Assembly (NCBI GenBank): GCA_965203755.1
Contig: OZ241910.1
Coordinates: forward strand, 2,666,001 to 2,730,000
Reading direction: 5' to 3'
Source: UBA6055 sp965203755
Lineage (GTDB): Bacteria; Chloroflexota; Anaerolineae; Aggregatilineales; Phototrophicaceae
Length of the DNA: 64,000 bases
Position numbers and translations under genes: made by a program. Of the stretch, positions 25,350 to 33,105 are shown piece by piece (the first letter of the stretch is position 1; each line of letters begins with the position of its first letter). The notes beneath the pieces were generated by a model, which ran no database searches, was not told the origin of the DNA, and was given only the letters and a program-made list of their open reading frames with translations.

Positions 25350-26546
25350 TTATGGATGCGGCATCAGCACAATTGAGCCTGGCGACTCGATCCAGCCGCA
25401 GGTCATGCCGTTGAAGATGTAGGATTCCAGCGGCGAGATGGCGCGCGGTATCGTGCGCGCGTCCAAAAAGAGAAGCCTCCCTCCCCCCGACTGCGGGAAG
25501 CAGACCTCAATCCCCTGATCGGCATAGCCCCAGATGTCCACGGCGTCGATAAAGCCGGCCTCGACAATCGACGCAATGCCGACGCCGCCGCCGTTAAGCT
25601 GCTGGCACTGGATGCCGCTGCCGAGCCCAAAAGTCGCATAGACGCTAATGCCGGTGGCCTCGTGCAGGTCGATGCAGGTCATGGCCGCCGGCCGCGGCGT
25701 TGTTGATGGCCGCGGCGTCGCTGTCTTCGGCTTGGGGGGGGGGATGCGAATGAATTGTCCGTCCCCTATGACAGAGTATAAACCCGTCGGCATGCCATCT
25801 AGGCCGAAATTGTCCTCGAAGGTGAGGTAGTTGCGGAGTTGGAGAGTGGATGATCTGGATATGAGCAGATAACCAAAGTTGGATTGGCCGGTGTTGCCGC
25901 GAATGATGGCGTTGTTGATGTCCACGAAGCCCCCGGGCTCGACCCGAATACCCATGCTGCCCACACTAGATCTGCTGTTGTCCAGGAACCGCACATTCTC
26001 CAAATAGGCTTGCGCTTGGAGGCGGACATCGAGTACAGGGGTGCCGATATTGTCTATGAAGGTGAGGCGGCGGCCGTTAAGGCGCCCGCCATGCATCCGA
26101 ATGGCGCTCGTCCCGCCAGTCTGACGAATGGTCACATTGTTCAGATTGAGGATGGTGTTTGCGTCTTCGATCCATATAGCATAGGTATTGGGACTGCTTG
26201 CGGTGGGGCCGATGATGCTGTGTCCGTTGCCGTTGATGGTGAACTCGCCGCCCGATGAAAAGACCATATAAGCCCCGCCCCACGACGGGATTCCCCAAAG
26301 GTTGAAAGTACAGTCCGAGGTCATGTTGAAGGTGGTTACGGTGGCGGCTGAATTGAACCGCGAGTAAGTCGCCGGCAGGCCGCAGTCATCAAAGTCGGCC
26401 ACATTAGGATTCACCGGCCGCGGAAACGGCGCGGTTGGCAAAGGCGTTGCGGTTGGCGGTGTCGGTATTGCCGTCTGGCTTTGGACCGGCGCAGCGAGGG
26501 TAAAGGCTAAAGACAGACAAAGAAACAAAACATGCTTGATATTCAA
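25350..26546 (-). CDS. Exported beta-helix-like protein with Chloroflexota-type C-terminal domain (paralogue 1)
   Basis: A 398-residue secreted protein: signal peptide (MNIKHVLFLCLSLAFTLAAP, cleaved near VQSQ), Thr/Pro-rich linker, a parallel-beta-helix-like region (about 50-270; GEFTINGNGHSIIGP, LNLNNVTIRQTGGT, VDINNAIIRGNTG), a second Pro/Thr linker, and a C-terminal domain of about 105 residues starting at CIDLHEATGI and ending GSIVLMPHP. The start is a TTG with GGGAGA seven bases upstream. The paralogue at 41335-42680 shares all domains. Function is unknown; surface binding or adhesion is inference. A run of ten G (25734-25743) lies in the second linker, where a slip would remove the C-terminal domain. 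Confidence 0.8.
   Translation of the reverse strand: MNIKHVLFLCLSLAFTLAAPVQSQTAIPTPPTATPLPTAPFPRPVNPNVADFDDCGLPATYSRFNSAATVTTFNMTSDCTFNLWGIPSWGGAYMVFSSGGEFTINGNGHSIIGPTASSPNTYAIWIEDANTILNLNNVTIRQTGGTSAIRMHGGRLNGRRLTFIDNIGTPVLDVRLQAQAYLENVRFLDNSRSSVGSMGIRVEPGGFVDINNAIIRGNTGQSNFGYLLISRSSTLQLRNYLTFEDNFGLDGMPTGLYSVIGDGQFIRIPPPKPKTATPRPSTTPRPAAMTCIDLHEATGISVYATFGLGSGIQCQQLNGGGVGIASIVEAGFIDAVDIWGYADQGIEVCFPQSGGGRLLFLDARTIPRAISPLESYIFNGMTCGWIESPGSIVLMPHP
25734..25743. repeat. Run of ten G inside paralogue 1
   Basis: Ten consecutive G on the plus strand encode the IPPPK part of the linker before the C-terminal domain. A length change not divisible by three would truncate the protein. Confidence 0.85.
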
Positions 26547-26569
26547 GATGATTCTCCCTAGGGTGATTA

Positions 26570-26985
26570 GACTCGTCCTAAGCGGACTCGTCCTAAGCGG
26601 ACTCGTCCTAAGCGGACTCGTCCTAAGCGGACTCGTCCTAAGCGGACTCGTCCTAAGCGGACTCGTCCTAAGCGGACTCGTCCTAAGCGGACTCGTCCTA
26701 AGCGGACTCGTCCTAAGCGGACTCGTCCTAAGCGGACTCGTCCTAAGCGGACTCGTCCTAAGCGGACTCGTCCTAAGCGGACTCGTCCTAAGCGGACTCG
26801 TCCTAAGCGGACTCGTCCTAAGCGGACTCGTCCTAAGCGGACTCGTCCTAAGCGGACTCGTCCTAAGCGGACTCGTCCTAAGCGGACTCGTCCTAAGCGG
26901 ACTCGTCCTAAGCGGACTCGTCCTAAGCGGACTCGTCCTAAGCGGACTCGTCCTAAGCGGACTCGTCCTAAGCGGACTCGTCCTA
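26570..26985. repeat. Array of 27 perfect 15-bp tandem repeats
   Basis: The unit AGCGGACTCGTCCTA is repeated 27 times without a mismatch from 26581 to 26985, preceded by an 11-base partial copy from 26570. The array lies between the promoter at 26994-27022 and the TTG start of the exported protein at 26546, so it is transcribed as leader RNA. Because 15 is a multiple of three it stays open in several frames (LSGLV or LGRVR pentapeptides), but no start and ribosome-binding site makes this convincing as protein. Confidence 0.95.
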
Positions 26986-26993
26986 AAACAAAT

Positions 26994-27022
26994 ATGTTAT
27001 CTGAAATCCGGTTTTTGTGCAA
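26994..27022 (-). promoter_or_regulatory. Promoter of exported paralogue 1
   Basis: On the minus strand TTGCAC (27017-27022), a 17-base spacer and TAACAT (26994-26999). The spacer end GGATTTCAGA and the -10 are nearly the same as in the promoter of paralogue 2 (42720-42748). Transcription would begin at about the edge of the repeat array. Confidence 0.65.
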
Positions 27023-27070
27023 GTCTTTTTTGAGTTCTCCTTGAATTCTTTCCATCTTTCCATCGCTTTG

Positions 27071-27099
27071 TTGACAGTCCCCAAGCGATATGATAGGAT
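27071..27099 (+). promoter_or_regulatory. tRNA-Ser promoter
   Basis: A perfect TTGACA (27071-27076), 17 bases, then TAGGAT (27094-27099), 34 bases before the first tRNA. Confidence 0.75.
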
Positions 27100-27132
27100 G
27101 ACATTCGCCGCATCGAGACTGGCAGCGCAGTT

Positions 27133-27219
27133 GGAGAGGTGGCCGAGTGGTTTAAGGCGATGGTCTTGAAAACCATTGTACGGTTCTCCGTACCGCAGGT
27201 TCGAATCCTGTCCTCTCCG
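27133..27219 (+). tRNA. tRNA-Ser (anticodon TGA)
   Basis: An 87-base class II tRNA: acceptor GGAGAGG pairs with CCTCTCC (27212-27218), discriminator G, anticodon loop CTTGAAA giving TGA, long variable arm and T-loop GGTTCGAATCC. CCA is not encoded. It would read UCA-type serine codons. Confidence 0.96.
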
Positions 27220-27256
27220 CCTTAAACCTATTAACAGCCGCATATCATTTATTTAC

Positions 27257-27343
27257 GGAGAGGTGCCAGAGTGGTTGATTGGGGCCGCCTGCTAAGCGGT
27301 TGTACCTTCACGGGTACCGCAGGTTCGAATCCTGTCCTCTCCG
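27257..27343 (+). tRNA. tRNA-Ser (anticodon GCT)
   Basis: An 87-base class II tRNA with the same acceptor stem, anticodon loop CTGCTAA giving GCT, and a long variable arm. Its last 31 or so bases are identical to those of the tRNA 37 bases upstream. It would read AGC/AGU. CCA is not encoded. Confidence 0.96.
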
Positions 27344-27431
27344 CCTCGTTTTGCCGCCCGCGGCTTTCGCTTTGATGCTCTCTTCTATGCTACAATGCCG
27401 GCCATTCGGGTCAATATCCATTGGAGAAGCG

Positions 27432-28625
27432 ATGATGATGGCTGTCGGCTTGATGTCCGGCACCTCGGCGGATGGCGTCGATGTCGCTGTCTGCGATATC
27501 ACTGGCGGCCCGGGCAATCTGAAAGCCAAGCTCCTGCACGGCGAGACTTATGCCTATGAAGCGCCCATGCGGCAGCGGATTTTGCGCTGCTGCGATCCAA
27601 ACCAGAGCCGCGTGGATGAGATCGCCAGCCTGCATACGGACCTGGCGGAAGTGTTTGCCGAATGCGCGCTTAGCCTGATTCATAAACAGGGCATGCTGCC
27701 GGAGCAGGTCGACTTAATCGGCTCGCATGGACAAACTCTGTGGCATAATGTCTTGCCGAACGGCCGGGTCAGCGCATCGCTGCAAGCTGTGGAGGCGGCT
27801 GTGCTTGCCGAAAGAACCGGCATTACAGTCATCAGCAACATGAGGGCCCGCGATATCGCCGCCGGCGGCCAAGGCGCGCCGCTGACGGGTTACATCGACT
27901 GGCTTCTGCTGCGCCATCCTGAACACTGGCGGGCAGTGCAGAACATTGGCGGGATGAGCAACGCGACTTTTCTGCCGCCGCTTCACAATACCACTGACTC
28001 GCCGATTGCCTTTGACACCGGCCCCGGCAATGCCCTGCTGGATATCGCCGTCAGTGATTTTACCGATGGCGCGCAAATCTATGACCGCGGCGGAAACTTT
28101 GCCAAGCAGGGGCGAGTCGATGAGGAATGGCTTGAAGCGCTGCTGCGGCATCCCTATTATCAGCGCGGCTATCCCAAAACCACCGGCCGCGAGACCTTCG
28201 GCGCCATCGCTGCTCGCCGACTGGTTGCCGATGGGCTGGAACGCGGTTTGACGAAGAGCGAAATCATCGCCACGATGACGGCTTTGACCGCAAGCGGCAT
28301 CGCCGATGCGTATCAGCGATTCGCGCCGGCGCCGGTTAAAGAAGTGATCTTGGGCGGGGGAGGGCGGCATAACCCGGTGATGGTCGGCATGCTGCAAGCG
28401 CTTGTTGCCCCGGCCAAGGTGCTGACGCACGAAGATGTCGGCATGGACAGCGATTTTAAGGAAGCGCTGGTGTTTGCCGTCCTGGCTTATGAAACCTGGC
28501 ATGGCCGCCCCGGGACTTTGCCGGCGCTCACCGGCGCCAGCCATGCTTCTGTTCTGGGGCAGATTACCCCCGGCGCGAATTATGCCGAACTGCTTCAAAG
28601 GACGAAGCTGCGATCTCTTGCATAG
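27432..28625 (+). CDS. anmK: Anhydro-N-acetylmuramic acid kinase
   Basis: AnmK phosphorylates and opens 1,6-anhydro-MurNAc during cell-wall recycling. The about 397-residue product has VGLMSGTSADGVDVA at the N-terminus, GSHGQTLWHN, NIGGMSNATFLP, FDTGPGNALLD and GGGGRHNPVM, covering the ASKHA ATP site and catalytic Asp. The start is one of three consecutive ATGs at 27432-27440 after GGAG; the second (27435) has the best spacing. It begins 88 bases after the tRNA genes and heads a rightward string anmK-nusB-tatB-tatC. Confidence 0.95.
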   Translation: MMMAVGLMSGTSADGVDVAVCDITGGPGNLKAKLLHGETYAYEAPMRQRILRCCDPNQSRVDEIASLHTDLAEVFAECALSLIHKQGMLPEQVDLIGSHGQTLWHNVLPNGRVSASLQAVEAAVLAERTGITVISNMRARDIAAGGQGAPLTGYIDWLLLRHPEHWRAVQNIGGMSNATFLPPLHNTTDSPIAFDTGPGNALLDIAVSDFTDGAQIYDRGGNFAKQGRVDEEWLEALLRHPYYQRGYPKTTGRETFGAIAARRLVADGLERGLTKSEIIATMTALTASGIADAYQRFAPAPVKEVILGGGGRHNPVMVGMLQALVAPAKVLTHEDVGMDSDFKEALVFAVLAYETWHGRPGTLPALTGASHASVLGQITPGANYAELLQRTKLRSLA

Positions 28626-28697
28626 ATAAATCAAGGTTTCTGCGTTACACTGGGTTTTGGATGGGGGGTATGAATACCTAATTGAAAGCTGTATTCT

Positions 28698-29228
28698 ATG
28701 GGCGATTATCCGTTTGAGTTGGAGAATTTCAATCCCGACGAGGATAAAATCACTTCTGAAGTCATTGAGCCGGCATTCAGCCGCACCGACCGCTCGATTG
28801 CACGGCGGGCGAGCTTGCAGATTTTGTATGAGCTTGACGCGACCGAACATCCCTTCGACATGGTTCTCGATGCCCATATTCATGCCCGCCCCGAATCCGG
28901 CGCCGTTCGCCGAATAATCGCCGCGATTGTCGCCGGCGTCACGGCGCATCGCGATACAATAGATGAAATCATTCAGCGGTATGCGCCGGATTGGCCCGTC
29001 GACCAGGTTGCCGTCATTGACCGCAATGTCCTGCGGATTGCCATCTTTGAATACATGGTTCAAAAGCGCAATACGCCGATTCTCGTTATTATTAACGAGG
29101 CGGTTTATCTGGCGCAGGTTTTTGGCGCCGAAAATTCGCACAGCTTTGTGCATGGCGTCTTGGGTACAGTGATGGCTGGCGAAACAGTCGATATGCAGCT
29201 GAACGACGGTGAGGCAAACGCACCATGA
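28698..29228 (+). CDS. nusB: Transcription antitermination factor NusB
   Basis: A 176-residue helical protein with NusB motifs SIARRASLQILYELD, DQVAVIDRNVLRIAIFEY and PILVIINEAVYLAQVFG. NusB binds boxA RNA with S10 in rRNA antitermination. It has a 30-residue acidic N-terminal extension relative to the shortest family members. Its stop overlaps the tatB start (ATGA). Confidence 0.94.
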   Translation: MGDYPFELENFNPDEDKITSEVIEPAFSRTDRSIARRASLQILYELDATEHPFDMVLDAHIHARPESGAVRRIIAAIVAGVTAHRDTIDEIIQRYAPDWPVDQVAVIDRNVLRIAIFEYMVQKRNTPILVIINEAVYLAQVFGAENSHSFVHGVLGTVMAGETVDMQLNDGEANAP

Positions 29229-29734
29229 ATGTCTTTGGGGTAGGCGGGCCGGAGCTTATAGCGATATTGATTATTATGCTGGTTTTCGCCGGCCCCAAGC
29301 GCATGATCCACTGGTCTTATCTCTTGGGACAGTATCTTGCCAAGTTTCGTGCGATGTGGTCGCAAACCGTGGACCTGGTTCAAAAAGAATTTGATGATGC
29401 CGGCGTTGGCATTCAGCTTCCCAAAGAACCGCCGACGCGAAAGAACATGAACCGGGCGATTGCCGATGTGATGAAACCGGTCACCCAGCCGGTTCAAGAG
29501 TCGCTTGATGAAGTCAAAAAAGATGTGGAAAGCCTGCAAGAAGTTGGCGCCGAACTAAAAAACAAAACCAAAAGCCTCCCATCTCCAGCGGCGCAGGCGA
29601 AACCGGCGCCAAAGCCGCCAGAAGCGGCCGGCATGGGAAGCTGGTCGGGCAGGAAGTCGGCTGCCGCCGAATCCAATTCCAATGTGGATATGGGCACGCG
29701 GTCATCGGGCGCGGCTGATGAGCAGGGTGTATGA
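29225..29734 (+). CDS. tatB: Twin-arginine translocase TatA/TatB-type subunit
   Basis: A 169-residue protein with one N-terminal membrane helix (FGVGGPELIAILIIMLVFAG), the short hinge GPKRM, an amphipathic helix and a charged Pro/Ala-rich tail. The position directly before tatC, with a four-base overlap at each end, and the length favour TatB over TatA. It would form the Tat receptor complex with TatC. Confidence 0.88.
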   Translation: MNVFGVGGPELIAILIIMLVFAGPKRMIHWSYLLGQYLAKFRAMWSQTVDLVQKEFDDAGVGIQLPKEPPTRKNMNRAIADVMKPVTQPVQESLDEVKKDVESLQEVGAELKNKTKSLPSPAAQAKPAPKPPEAAGMGSWSGRKSAAAESNSNVDMGTRSSGAADEQGV

Positions 29735-30525
29735 TGGCAGACCCTATTGAACTGGAAGCGGTTGAAGATGGCCACGAACTGCGGATGGGCTTCTTTGAGC
29801 ATCTGGATGAATTGCGCCACCGTCTGACCAGGGCAGTTGTTTCTTTGGTTATCGGCACGGTGGTTGGCTTTGGATTAGCTGGTCCCGCGCTGGACATCCT
29901 GCGCGGCCCCTATTGCCTCATCCGTTACCCGGACCCTTGCGAACTGCTGATTATTGACCCGACCGGCACGGTCATCGTCTACTTCCGCGTCGCCTTGATG
30001 ATTGGCGGCATCCTTTCCGTCCCGATGATGACTTATCAACTGCTGATGTTTATCCTTCCAGGCTTGACCCGCCGCGAAAAACGCTATGTGCTTGGGTCGA
30101 TTCCGGCAACGACCTTCCTGTTTTTTGTCGGCGCTTTCTTTGCCTGGTTTGTACTGATGCCGCCGGCGCTGGGCTTTTTGGAAGGCTTCCAGCCGACCGT
30201 CTTTGAGCCCGAATGGACCGCCGATCTTTACTTGAGTTTTGTGACCTCGCTGGTTTTCTGGATGGGAGTGGCTTTTCAGACGCCCCTGGTTTTCTTCCTC
30301 GTCTCGCTTTTGGGATTTATTAGCGCCGACACCCTGATTCGGCAATGGCGCATCGCAGTCGTCGGCGCATCTATCGCGGCGGCGCTGATTACTCCAACAA
30401 TAGATCCGGTGAATATGTTTCTGGTCATGGCGCCGCTCCTGGCTCTGTATGGCTTGAGCATTGTGCTGGTCTTCTTTGGACGCAAAATATCGGGCATTGA
30501 CCGCACTGAAGGGATTTCCAGCTGA
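29731..30525 (+). CDS. tatC: Sec-independent protein translocase TatC
   Basis: A 264-residue, six-helix membrane protein with MGFFEHLDELRHRL at the N-terminus (conserved hxELrxR motif), YQLLMFILPGLTRREKRY and AALITPTIDPVNM. TatC recognises the twin-arginine signal peptide. Its ATG overlaps the tatB stop. Confidence 0.95.
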   Translation: MMADPIELEAVEDGHELRMGFFEHLDELRHRLTRAVVSLVIGTVVGFGLAGPALDILRGPYCLIRYPDPCELLIIDPTGTVIVYFRVALMIGGILSVPMMTYQLLMFILPGLTRREKRYVLGSIPATTFLFFVGAFFAWFVLMPPALGFLEGFQPTVFEPEWTADLYLSFVTSLVFWMGVAFQTPLVFFLVSLLGFISADTLIRQWRIAVVGASIAAALITPTIDPVNMFLVMAPLLALYGLSIVLVFFGRKISGIDRTEGISS

Positions 30526-30606
30526 CGCCCTACCCCCTATACTGTGTTACAATATCGCTGGTTTGCCAACCGTCGGGCGCGGCCTATCGATGAAACGGAG
30601 TCCTTC

Positions 30607-32325
30607 ATGGCTGTTGAAAAAGCGAAATTGATTTCGCCCTACGGCGGCAAGCTGGTTCATTTGCTGGTCCCACCCGACCAGTTGGATGAGAAGCTGGCTT
30701 ATGCCCGCTCGCTCCCGTCCATACAGATAAGCCCGCGGGCGGAATGTGATTTGGAGTTGCTGGCTGTTGGCGCGTTTTCGCCGCTGCGGGGCTTTATGAA
30801 CCGGGCGGACTTTCAGAGTGTGCTGGACAGTATGCGTCTGACCGATGGCCGGCTGTTCCCGATGCCGATCACGCTGCCGATTGACCCGACCGATGAAATC
30901 AGGCTCGGCATGGACATTGCGCTGCGCGACAGCAAGAACAATCTGCTGGCAATCCAAACCGTTGAAGAGATGTACGAGTGGGATTTGGAAGAAATGGCGG
31001 TCAAGGCATTTGGCGCATTCGATACGCGGCACCCGATTGTTGCCGAAATGCACCGTTGGGGGCGCGTCAACATCGCCGGCCGGCTCGAAGCGCTGCGACT
31101 GCCGCCGCATCTGGATTTTGCCGATTTGCGGCGCACGCCAACCGAAACCCGCGCCATATTGGAGAGCTATGGGCATGACAATGTGGTCGCGTTCCAAACG
31201 CGCAACCCTTTGCATCGCGTGCATGAGGCGCTGACCAAACGCGCCACAGCCCGCATTGACGGCGTTCTGCTGCTGCATCCAGTGGTCGGCATGACCCAGC
31301 CCGGCGATGTCGATCATTACACCCGCGTTCGGGTGTACAAGACGCTCATCGATCATTATTACGAAAAAGACCGCAGCCTGCTTTCGCTCTTGCCTTTGGC
31401 GATGCGTATGGGCGGCCCGCGCGAAGCTGTCTGGCACGCGGTCATCCGGCGCAATTATGGCGCCAACCACTTCATCATTGGCCGCGACCACGCCGGACCG
31501 GGCAATGATTCCGCCGGCAATCCCTTCTATGGCCCTTATGATGCACAAAACCTGGCGCTTGAGCATGCAGAGGAAATCGGCGTTCAGCCGGTGCCATTTG
31601 CCGAAATGGTTTATATCGAGGCAGAAGACCGCTATGAAGAAAGCTCCAAGCTGTCGGCGGCCGTCAAGACGCGCAAGATTTCCGGCACGCAAGTGCGCGA
31701 AGATTACCTTGGCAAAGGCAGGCTTTTGCCGGCTTGGTTTTCGCGGCCAGAGGTTGCCAAGATTTTGGCGGAAAGCTTTCCGCCGCGTCATCGCCGCGGA
31801 GTCTGCCTGTGGTTCACCGGCTTGAGCGGCGCCGGCAAATCGACCACTGCCGAACATATTCTGAATCTCCTGCTGGAAAAAGGGCGCAATGTCACCCTAC
31901 TTGACGGCGATGTGGTTCGCACGCACTTGTCCAAAGGCTTGGGTTTCAGCAAGGAAGACCGCGACGCCAACATCAGGCGGATTGGTTATGTCGCCAGCCA
32001 GATTGTGCGTCACGGCGGCATCGTCATCTGCGCCGCCATCAGCCCCTACCGCGCCGCCCGCGAAAACGTGCGGAACATGGTCGGGGAGGGATTTATGGAG
32101 ATTTACATGGCGACCCCGCTTGAGGTGGTCGAAGCCCGCGATGACAAAGGGCTTTATGCCAAAGCGCGGCGTGGCGAAATCAAAGGCTTTACCGGCATTG
32201 ACGACCCCTATGAAGCGCCAGTGAATCCAGAATTCACGCTAACAGCCGAAAACACCAGCGTCGAAGACAACGCGCAGCTTGTCATGGATAAACTCATCGA
32301 AATGGGCTATGTGCTGGACGATTAG
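30607..32325 (+). CDS. Bifunctional sulfate adenylyltransferase / adenylylsulfate kinase
   Basis: A 572-residue fusion. The N-terminal ATP sulfurylase has QTRNPLHRVHE (197-207) and GRDHAG (292-297); the C-terminal APS kinase has Walker A GLSGAGKST near 404-412 and DGDVVRTHLSKGLGFSKEDR. It converts sulfate plus ATP to APS and then PAPS, the usual arrangement for sulfate activation in assimilation or sulfation. The ATG at 30607 follows GGAG by six bases. No PAPS reductase gene lies nearby. Confidence 0.95.
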   Translation: MAVEKAKLISPYGGKLVHLLVPPDQLDEKLAYARSLPSIQISPRAECDLELLAVGAFSPLRGFMNRADFQSVLDSMRLTDGRLFPMPITLPIDPTDEIRLGMDIALRDSKNNLLAIQTVEEMYEWDLEEMAVKAFGAFDTRHPIVAEMHRWGRVNIAGRLEALRLPPHLDFADLRRTPTETRAILESYGHDNVVAFQTRNPLHRVHEALTKRATARIDGVLLLHPVVGMTQPGDVDHYTRVRVYKTLIDHYYEKDRSLLSLLPLAMRMGGPREAVWHAVIRRNYGANHFIIGRDHAGPGNDSAGNPFYGPYDAQNLALEHAEEIGVQPVPFAEMVYIEAEDRYEESSKLSAAVKTRKISGTQVREDYLGKGRLLPAWFSRPEVAKILAESFPPRHRRGVCLWFTGLSGAGKSTTAEHILNLLLEKGRNVTLLDGDVVRTHLSKGLGFSKEDRDANIRRIGYVASQIVRHGGIVICAAISPYRAARENVRNMVGEGFMEIYMATPLEVVEARDDKGLYAKARRGEIKGFTGIDDPYEAPVNPEFTLTAENTSVEDNAQLVMDKLIEMGYVLDD

Positions 32326-32359
32326 CGCGGCTGTGTCCTTGATGAGCTCATTCCGTATC

Positions 32360-32689
32360 TTAGCCGGCTGTCCTGGATTGTATGCCTGCGAGTTCAGACC
32401 TTATATCCGCAAGTTCCTGTATGATCATTTTCACCATGTCGATTAGGCTGTCCTGACTGGCTTTTAGTCCGTCTTGGTTGACTTTCATTTCATCTAGATC
32501 AGCTTTCATTTCATCCTGATTAGCTTTCATTTCATCTAGATCAGCTTTCAGTTCGTCTTGGCTGGCTTTCAGTTCATCCTGATTGGCTAACACGGTATCC
32601 AGCTTGTTCAGGATCCCCATTTGCACATCCTCAATCGTCTGCACCTTGCCTTCCAGCCGTGTAATGCGAAGCCGCTGAGTAGTTGTCAT
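32360..32689 (-). CDS. Heptad-repeat coiled-coil protein
   Basis: A 109-residue helical protein. After a short N-terminal coil (MTTTQRLRITRLEGKVQTIE) come six near-perfect heptads of the type DELKASQ / DEMKADL, then a hydrophobic C-terminal helix. The DNA shows matching 21-bp imperfect repeats from about 32464 to 32590. The ATG at 32689 has GGAGGA nine bases upstream; another ATG three codons earlier sits directly against that site. Similar small proteins are often annotated as apolipoprotein- or DUF-type coiled coils; function unknown. Confidence 0.75.
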   Translation of the reverse strand: MTTTQRLRITRLEGKVQTIEDVQMGILNKLDTVLANQDELKASQDELKADLDEMKANQDEMKADLDEMKVNQDGLKASQDSLIDMVKMIIQELADIRSELAGIQSRTAG

Positions 32690-32711
32690 TATATCCATTC
32701 CTCCTTCTGTC

Positions 32712-32729
32712 ATTATGTTATCACATAAT
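32712..32729. promoter_or_regulatory. Operator-like inverted repeat upstream of the coiled-coil gene
   Basis: ATTATG-ttatca-CATAAT is a perfect 6+6 inverted repeat about 23 bases upstream of the ATG at 32689 and overlaps a possible -10. The rest of the 416-base interval 32690-33105 shows no gene I can support; two open frames of about 100 codons there lack family matches and coding character. Confidence 0.35.
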
Positions 32730-33063
32730 AGAGGCAATCGCCCAGAACGGAAACGATTTCATCAGGGCGACCGCGCCAAATCGGTGGCAATAGACCTGCC
32801 GTTTTTGGCAATAAATGGCGGTCCACGGCGTGGAAAGCGCTGGATACCGCGCAATGACGGCAATTTAAGGTGAAGCCGAATGCCCTGAATGAATCGCTTT
32901 GACCCATAAAAACCCTTTCTGATTGAAAAATCGCATCGGCGGCGCCAGTCATCTGAAAGCCGCCCTTTTCGCGCCGTTTTGATGATGAAAACATCATCCT
33001 TCCCGCGCCGCCTTGCCTGATCGCGTTCAATGAGTATATCGCGAAACAAACTGCGAAGGGCGA

Positions 33064-33103
33064 CCAAAAAGCCGCGCTTTCGCGTGCCGATTGCCGGGCG
33101 CGG
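33064..33103 (-). terminator. Possible terminator of the P-type ATPase gene
   Basis: On the minus strand CCGCGC (33098-33103) pairs with GCGCGG (33072-33077), followed by CTTTTTGG, immediately after the stop at 33106. The loop is long, so strength is uncertain. Confidence 0.4.
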
Positions 33104-33105
33104 TT

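Noticed and set aside
26581..26985. CRISPR array
   Set aside because: The units are 15 bp, directly joined and identical, with no spacers and no cas genes nearby.
26567..27055. Open frames through the 15-bp repeat array on both strands (LSGLV and LGRVR repeats)
   Set aside because: Openness follows from a repeat length divisible by three with no stop in the unit. The minus frame starts upstream of the promoter, neither has a convincing ribosome-binding site, and the array is better explained as leader RNA.
27714..29153. 479-codon minus-strand frame
   Set aside because: It lies antisense to anmK and nusB, which are both well supported; the composition is that of a shadow frame.
30547..31857. 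436-codon minus-strand frame
   Set aside because: Antisense to the sat-cysC fusion, which has clear catalytic motifs.
32713..33067. Two overlapping minus frames of about 100 codons
   Set aside because: They overlap in different frames, resemble no family and lack ribosome-binding sites.
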